Below are positions 58,176-64,000 of a DNA stretch of 64,000 nt, in pieces. Made by a program: the position numbers and the translations under genes. The first letter of the stretch is position 1; each line of letters begins with the position of its first letter. This DNA is from Muraenolepis orangiensis (Eukaryota > Chordata > Actinopteri > Gadiformes > Muraenolepididae): positions 25,187,228-25,251,227 of the forward strand of contig CM051001.1 of NCBI GenBank assembly GCA_027704905.1. The letters run 5' to 3'. The notes beneath the pieces were generated by a model. The model searched no databases and was not told the DNA's origin. It was given only the letters and a program-made list of their open reading frames with translations.

Positions 58176-58294
58176 AGGGTAGACTGCGGCAACCTACGTG
58201 TTTACCTGGTGAGTGTTATGTCCATGGTGTGCATCTTGCCATCTGCTGTGGTAGACAGCTGGTTTAACTAAGCCTGGGCAATATGGGAACATGT

Positions 58295-58857
58295 ATTTCA
58301 AGATACAAGAGATACAAGATATTTATTTGCCATTTGTAACTGGAATGCTTGCTCCCCATTCCCTCCCGCAGTATACATCTCAAAAAACAATACCATGAAA
58401 ATAATATATACAATAAAAATAATAATGAACAAAAAAAGGACAGCAAAGTGACAAAAAAAGTGATAACATCTGTTGAATGTGCAAAAAGATTAAAAAGCAG
58501 CATTTAAAGTGCAGTGCAGTGCAGTAGCTGTAATGAGTCCAGAAAGTCCAGCAAAGTATGTTTATGACAATGTTAAGAAAGTGAAAGTGGCAGCACACCT
58601 AGCAGTTCAGTAGGCACACTGCCTGTGGATGAAAACTATCCTTAAACCTGTCCTTAAAACTATCCTTAGTACTTGTATGGATGCTGTGCAACCGGCGACC
58701 AGACGGTAGGGGGGAGAAGAGATGTGCCCAGGGTGGTTGCAGTCCTTTATGATGGACATGGCCTCTTTCGGCATCTGGTCCTACAGATCTCCTCAATGCA
58801 TGGAAGTGCACACCCGATGATCTTCTCTGCCGTCCTCACGACCCTCTGAATGGGGAA
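58295..58857 (-). mobile_element. LINE family B 3' end (-)
   Basis: Tail AAGATACAAGAGATACAAG at 58300-58319, then the conserved UTR blocks (TCCCTCCCGCAGTATACATC, AAAGTGAAAGTGGCAGC-like text, GCAACCGGCGACCAGACGG), and the final RT codons as far as GACCCTCTGAA (58849), where similarity stops. Confidence 0.78.
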
Positions 58858-59350
<493 letters not shown>

Positions 59351-59536
59351 CAGCTGTAGGCCCCTGAGCTTTTGACTCATTCTCACAGAAGTTTCATTAT
59401 GTGGTTGACTGCCAACCATTAGCAGCAATCCGAGATGACTGAATATAACTTTGGACGTTTTCAAGGCCCCGAGCATTGTTTTTCGTGGCATATTTGTTAT
59501 GGGAAATATGTAAATGTTGCTGTAACGCAATTCAGG

Positions 59537-59538
<2 letters not shown>

Positions 59539-59581
<43 letters not shown>
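59539..59581. repeat. (TA)n microsatellite
   Basis: Pure TA run of about 21 units. Confidence 0.95.
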
Positions 59582-59584
<3 letters not shown>

Positions 59585-60244
59585 GACCAGTTTGGCTTGG
59601 AGCCAGGTAACAATATTTCCTCTATGAATCATTCTGAGATTCTAACATTCAGCTGACACTGCTGAAGCTGCTTTTTTTTATTTCCAGGAACGGCTTTTGG
59701 CAGATTTGGCATATGTTTTCTGAGAGAATTTCTCAAGTTTTTGTTGCATTTGACTTATAAAAAGAAAGAAGCACAAAACTAACCCTACAGCGATGCACCA
59801 ATGTTCTCGTTCAACATGAAGGGCCTTCTTGACACCAACGCTCCGTCGCTCAAGATGAAGGACCTTCTTGATGCCCCGTGCTCAGCGTCTATTAACGCCC
59901 CATGTAACTCTATCCCTGAGCATCCCCCCCGCATTATCATTATCATATCATATCAAGATTTGCTGTGTAACGCGCTAATTAGTTCACACGGAGGAACGGC
60001 AGCCGTCCGTTTACTGTTGGCTAGAACCATTTGCAGTGGAGCTGGAGCTCTGTCATCACCCTGTCCTCAGTAGCTGAGTGATGGAGATGTCTGCGGACCG
60101 TATGGAAAAAGGTCTGTGAAGCCCATGACACATAATGCTATGGCTACCTGGCCCTCATAAGAAACACAAGCTTTGAAATGCTACATTTTCACACACTTAA
60201 GGTATTGGCATGCCAGCTTTGTCCTCTTTCAATTGAACTCTCAG
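59582..60244. other. Noncoding DNA, no gene seen
   Basis: A local repeat of GACACC/GATGCC text near 59825-59880; no gene recognised. The last five bases (CTCAG) should be the target duplication of the Gypsy element. Confidence 0.5.
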
Positions 60245-60449
60245 TGTTGTGGTGAATCAATATACCAGGGCGAATCCTATTTCCGACATCTGTTTTTGGG
60301 TCTTGTTGTGTTTAATCAGACTATGGACTACGACTTTTAGGTTGACCGTTTATTGTACACACTGCCATGGCGTCAACAACAACAACAACTGGATCCGGTT
60401 CACCCACCCCAAAACTCCCGGTCACACCGGATGTAATGCATACATAACA
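60245..60449 (-). repeat. 3' LTR (205 bp)
   Basis: On the minus strand it starts TGTTATGTATGC and ends CACCACAACA (TG...CA). CAATAAACGG near 60355 is the poly(A) signal. A (GTT)n run lies at 60376-60390 (minus). The length is short for a Gypsy LTR. Confidence 0.85.
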
Positions 60450-60467
60450 TTTACCCCCCCCCCACAA
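60450..60467 (-). other. Polypurine tract
   Basis: Minus strand GTGGGGGGGGGGTAAA-type run directly preceding the LTR start, as expected for plus-strand priming. Confidence 0.75.
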
Positions 60468-60591
60468 GGAACCCAATTAACTTTAAACTTTAACTTTAGA
60501 TGAACTGGGTAGACTGCCAGTCACCAGCATAGCCATGTGGATTATTCTGCCACGCAACAGACTATGCTCTGAACATTTTCCCTGAGAGTCA

Positions 60592-63500
60592 CTAGCTCAC
60601 AATATAGTCCTCCAAGTATCTTGGTCTGACCCGGACACGGGCCGGACGAGCTTCAGGACGAACCACTGGCTCAGCCTGCTCAGGTGGGAACCCGGCTGGA
60701 CCCTGCAACTGCTCATCAGGGAAAGCAAAGTCCCCGTCCTCCCCGGGCCCAGGGTCCACGATGGGGGGCGGTGCCACCTTCCGAAGCCGGCTTGCGTGCC
60801 ACCGTGATCCGTCGGCCAGACGAAAGGTGGCTGGCCCCAGTTGAGCGGTGACCTTCATTGGCACCGTCCAGAAGGATAGCAGCTTGTGGTCCCGGTTTGG
60901 ACGGTGAATCCTGACCCAGTCCCCCACTGTGAAGGGAGGCGCTCTCACCCTCCGTCTCTTGTCGAAACGCTGCTTCATGCGACGCTGAGCCTCTACGACC
61001 CTGGCACGCAGGCAGGGTGCTGCTGCTGGTGTGACGGCCGCCGGGGCCCGTAGCCGATCCAAAGGAAGCTGCAGCTCACGGCCCGTCATCAAGAGGGCTG
61101 GGGAGCTGCCGGTAGTTGAGTGCGGCGTCGCCCTGTAGTGAAGCAGGGTGCCGAGCAGCGCGGCTGAAAACGGAAGACCATCTGCCAGGTGTGCTCTGAC
61201 CCCGTTCTTTAGGGTTTGGTTGAACCTTTCAACCCCCCCATTTGCTTGCGGGTGGTAGAAAGCTGTGCGGATGTGTTTGATCCCCCTCTCCTCCACAAAA
61301 GTGGCAAACTCAGCTGAGACAAACTGTGGGCCGTTATCTGTAGTGATGGCGTTAGGACTGCCCCACCGAGCAAACAGAGAGGAGAGAAAGTCTGTGACCA
61401 CCCGAGCCGTTATGGACCCCGTGGCGACCACCTCTGGCCATTTCGAATGGAGGTCGTAGGCCACTAGAAGGAAGCGTTGGTGGTGCGGGACACCATGGAG
61501 CTCCCCACAGATGTCCAGCTGGATGTGCTCCCAAGGCACGCACGGCCACTGCAAGGGCTGCAGGGGCGGTGGGGGTGGCGGGCCAGTTTTGCCACTGAGC
61601 AGGCAGGCCGTGCACTCCTTCACCATTGTCTCTATATCTCGATCTATGCCCGGCCACCACACCAAATCCCTGCAGCGCTGTTTCACCTTTACGATACCCA
61701 GGTGGCCCTCGTGCGCCATAGCCAAAACGCGTGCCCTGAGGTCGATGGGGACGAACGTGCGGAGGCCCCGGGCCACGCAAACACCGTTCCAGCAGGTCAG
61801 CTCGTCCTTGACCCGATGAAAAGACGCCAGCTCCTCTGGGAACTTCGCAGGCCATCCCTCCCGGATGTAAGTGCGGAGCCGGGAGAGCATGGGGTCCTCC
61901 TCCGACGCGAGCCGAAGGTCCTCCAGGGAAACCGCGGTCTGGAGCGGGGCGTGGAGCATGAGTATGAGCTCTGACTCTGTTGTGTCCGGGCCCGCGCCGG
62001 GCGCTGGGGCGGGGGTGGCACGGGAGAGCAGGTCAGCCACCACATTCTCCCTGCCGGGAGTAAACAGTGTGGTGAAGTCATACGGCTGGAGTCTCTCTGA
62101 CCAGCGGTAGATCCTCAGCGGTTTGTGCCCCGACCCCGATGTAGCAAGCAGGGCCGTGAGGGCCTGATGGTCAGTACGCAACGTAAAATGTCGCCCGTAC
62201 ACGTACATGTGCCACCGCTCGCACGCCCAGACGCAGGCCAGCGCCTCCCGCTCCCCCACCGAGTATTTCTGTTCGGCCGAGTTGAGGGACCGAGAGGCGA
62301 ACGCCACCGGGCGTTCCGTGCCCCCTTGGATCTGGGACAGCACCGCCCCTATTGCCGTATTGGACGCGTCACAGGTCACGAACGTGGGGCTCGCCAGGTC
62401 AAAGAATGCCAGCACCGGTGTTGAGGTGAGCTGCGTCTTGAGCTGGCGAATAGCGGCAGAGCAGGCCGGGGTCCACTCCCAGACCGCGTCCTGTTTCAGG
62501 AGCTCGCGTAGTGGGGAGGTGGTCGAAGAGTACTGGGGAAGGAAACGCAGGTAGTAGGCCGTCATCCCAAGAAACGAAGAGATCTGAGCTGGGCAGGACG
62601 GCTCAGGCAGGCGCAGTACCGCCTCTACGTTTGAGTGTAGCGGGCTGAGGCCGTCAGCGGTCAGGCGGAACCCTACAAACTCGATGGCTGGAACGGCGAA
62701 GGTGCACTTTTCCCCATTTAGCGTGAGGTTGTGACTGGCGAGGACGTCCAGCACCCTCGCCAGGCGTTCGTCATGAACGGCCGGTGTTGCACCATGAACC
62801 ACTATGTCGTCCAGGAAAACGACCACGCCCGGGATGCCGGCGAAGATGGTGGTCATGATTTTTTGAAAACAGCTGGGGGCCGAGCTGAGGCCGAAGGGCA
62901 TGCGGGTATAGCGAAACACTCCGACATGCGTCACGAAAGCTGTAAGGCTGCGGCTGTCAGGGTGCAGCGGAACCTGCAGGTAGCCTTGGCGAAGGTCTAG
63001 TTTTGTGAACAGGGAAGAGCCGTAGAATTGTGCGGCTAGCTCCTCCACTGTGGGCAGCGGATACCTGTCCGGTATCACGGCCTTGTTCACCGGCCTGAGA
63101 TCGATGCAAGGGCGCAGGCCCCCTGACTTTTTCTTCACCACCACCAGGTTTGAAATCCACGGGGAAGCATCAATGCGCTCGATGACGCCCGCGTCCAAGA
63201 GTTTTTGCAGCTCGGCGGTGACGTCGTCGCGCAGGGCGAGAGGCAGGCGGCGTATGGGCTGAATCACCGGATGTACCTCAGGCTTGAGGAGGGGCTGGTG
63301 GTCAAAGGCGGTGAGGCAGCCCAAACCACTGAACAGAGCAGGCCAGCGCTGTTGCCACGGCGAGCCAACAGACAAGATGGCGGCCCCAAAATTGTCCACC
63401 AGGGTGAAACCTAGATCACAAAACAAATCAAAACCCATGAGGTTGGCCCCCTGGTGAGACACTTGAAAGGTGAATGCAGGGAGAGCCTTAGTCCCGTAAC

Positions 63501-64000
63501 GCACAGCAAAGGTGATCGTGCCCGCCATTCCTATTTTAGAGTGTCCATACCCGTACAGATCCTCGGCGTTGGCGGTGAGTGTTCGGAGCGGAAAGAGCCG
63601 CCGGACCGTGGAAACATTCAGGAGCGACTTGGAGGCCCCCGTATCCAGCAGCAGTGGGAGGCAGACCCCATCCAGCTCAACTGTGCAGCACTTTAGCGGT
63701 CGGGAGGTGGCGGCCACTGAGTGGATGGTCGTCGGCGTGTGCGGCCCAGGCGTACGTGGAGGTTGGCTGTCGGTTGAGGGAACAGAGCGACAGACCCGTG
63801 AAAAATGGTTCTGCCTGCCACATCGTTGACACCTCTGTCCCTTGGCAGGGCAGTTTGGAGCTCGACTCTGGTGCGATGATGAGCCACAATTACCACAGGC
63901 CCGGCGTGCTGCCGTACCCTGGCGTGCTGCAAAGTTCACATCCAAGTAGTCCTCAGGGAAAACCTCCCCGGGAGGCTCCATGGGTAGCGCCACCGTTTGA
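60592..64000 (-). CDS. Gypsy Gag-NC/Pol polyprotein, uninterrupted 1133 codons, open at the window edge
   Basis: Minus-strand frame from the right edge to a stop at 60592-60594. Residue numbers count from the first GTG codon at 63993, which is not a proven start because the frame is open upstream. Two zinc knuckles (CGNC...H...C, 33-48; CQRCGRQNHFSRVC, 55-68) end Gag. Retropepsin follows with LLLDTGAS (115-121). RT has TKLDLRQGY (Asp 332), MPFGLSSAP and VFLDDI (392-396). RNase H has TCDAS (541), the glutamate in GEREAL and RTDHQ (607), ending VVADLLSR. Integrase has H760/H763/C793/C796 and D826, D885 (TDNGPQF) and E921, then a C-terminal VGDWVRIHR...WHASRLRKV module. The order PR-RT-RH-IN is canonical. 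No stop, frameshift or lost catalytic residue is seen, so it could be coding-competent. Confidence 0.93.
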   Translation of the reverse strand, partial: QTVALPMEPPGEVFPEDYLDVNFAARQGTAARRACGNCGSSSHQSRAPNCPAKGQRCQRCGRQNHFSRVCRSVPSTDSQPPRTPGPHTPTTIHSVAATSRPLKCCTVELDGVCLPLLLDTGASKSLLNVSTVRRLFPLRTLTANAEDLYGYGHSKIGMAGTITFAVRYGTKALPAFTFQVSHQGANLMGFDLFCDLGFTLVDNFGAAILSVGSPWQQRWPALFSGLGCLTAFDHQPLLKPEVHPVIQPIRRLPLALRDDVTAELQKLLDAGVIERIDASPWISNLVVVKKKSGGLRPCIDLRPVNKAVIPDRYPLPTVEELAAQFYGSSLFTKLDLRQGYLQVPLHPDSRSLTAFVTHVGVFRYTRMPFGLSSAPSCFQKIMTTIFAGIPGVVVFLDDIVVHGATPAVHDERLARVLDVLASHNLTLNGEKCTFAVPAIEFVGFRLTADGLSPLHSNVEAVLRLPEPSCPAQISSFLGMTAYYLRFLPQYSSTTSPLRELLKQDAVWEWTPACSAAIRQLKTQLTSTPVLAFFDLASPTFVTCDASNTAIGAVLSQIQGGTERPVAFASRSLNSAEQKYSVGEREALACVWACERWHMYVYGRHFTLRTDHQALTALLATSGSGHKPLRIYRWSERLQPYDFTTLFTPGRENVVADLLSRATPAPAPGAGPDTTESELILMLHAPLQTAVSLEDLRLASEEDPMLSRLRTYIREGWPAKFPEELASFHRVKDELTCWNGVCVARGLRTFVPIDLRARVLAMAHEGHLGIVKVKQRCRDLVWWPGIDRDIETMVKECTACLLSGKTGPPPPPPLQPLQWPCVPWEHIQLDICGELHGVPHHQRFLLVAYDLHSKWPEVVATGSITARVVTDFLSSLFARWGSPNAITTDNGPQFVSAEFATFVEERGIKHIRTAFYHPQANGGVERFNQTLKNGVRAHLADGLPFSAALLGTLLHYRATPHSTTGSSPALLMTGRELQLPLDRLRAPAAVTPAAAPCLRARVVEAQRRMKQRFDKRRRVRAPPFTVGDWVRIHRPNRDHKLLSFWTVPMKVTAQLGPATFRLADGSRWHASRLRKVAPPPIVDPGPGEDGDFAFPDEQLQGPAGFPPEQAEPVVRPEARPARVRVRPRYLEDYIVS

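Larger units (their letters stand above)
60245..64000 (-). mobile_element. Ty3/Gypsy retrotransposon, 3' part, apparently young
   Basis: Minus-strand element whose 3' LTR, polypurine tract and gag-pol frame lie in the window; the 5' part runs off the right edge. All coding motifs are intact (see CDS), which sets it apart from the other Gypsy copies here. Confidence 0.92.

Noticed and set aside
59801..60073. Plus-strand frame starting MFSFNMKGLLD
   Set aside because: No recognised family and includes low-complexity text; probably chance.
60249..63932. Plus-strand and alternative-frame open frames across the right-edge Gypsy
   Set aside because: Shadows of the 1133-codon minus-strand frame, favoured by high GC content.

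Overview
This window is intergenic DNA from a vertebrate, almost certainly a teleost fish. It holds no intact host gene. The evidence is the repeat set: L2 3' tails, two Rex1/Babar-like LINE families, a Rex3/RTE-like 3' end, Gmr1-like and other Ty3/Gypsy elements, a hAT with 8-bp target duplications, a pogo-like element and a tRNA-derived SINE. Very long (CA)n/(GT)n arrays occur every few kilobases. High AC-repeat density together with a Gmr1-like element would suit a gadiform (cod-like) fish, but that is only inference.

Layout: 1-497 is an AT-rich 20-bp tandem repeat ending in a palindrome. 2351-5099 is a hAT element (8-bp TSD) interrupted by an L2 LINE. 6906-7262 is a 15-bp minisatellite. 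7680-11450 is a mosaic of LINE and Gypsy fragments in mixed orientation. 13055-16557 is the most remarkable object: a Gmr1-like LTR retrotransposon whose two LTRs are inverted relative to each other, flanked by a 5-bp duplication, carrying an intronless piece of the host gene rnf121 fused in frame to the element's RNase H. 17964-24400 is mostly noncoding, with microsatellites and a GC-rich ~100-bp repeat. 25159-27808 is a 5'-truncated LINE with a long intact endonuclease/RT frame. 30981-31340 is a solo LTR with a perfect TSD. 32059-34272 joins an importin-alpha pseudogene to a scrambled Gypsy pol that is interrupted by a LINE. 35827-37171 is an LTR fragment broken by a LINE. 39091-41457 is an inverted-repeat element with a second hAT copy nested inside. 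41846-49275 is a minus-strand Gypsy locus that has been partly tandem-duplicated, including flanking DNA. 50205-51972 and 58295-58857 hold LINE 3' ends. 52705-54158 is a pogo-like transposon. 60245-64000 is the 3' part of a Gypsy element with an uninterrupted 1133-codon gag/pol frame, polypurine tract and 3' LTR; its 5' part lies beyond the window.

Almost every coding segment therefore belongs to a mobile element. Only two segments derive from host genes: rnf121 (captured inside the retroelement) and a karyopherin-alpha/importin-alpha pseudogene. The Gypsy pol at the right edge and the LINE frame at 25.2-27.5 kb look recent, because their catalytic residues and frames are intact. The rest is decayed.
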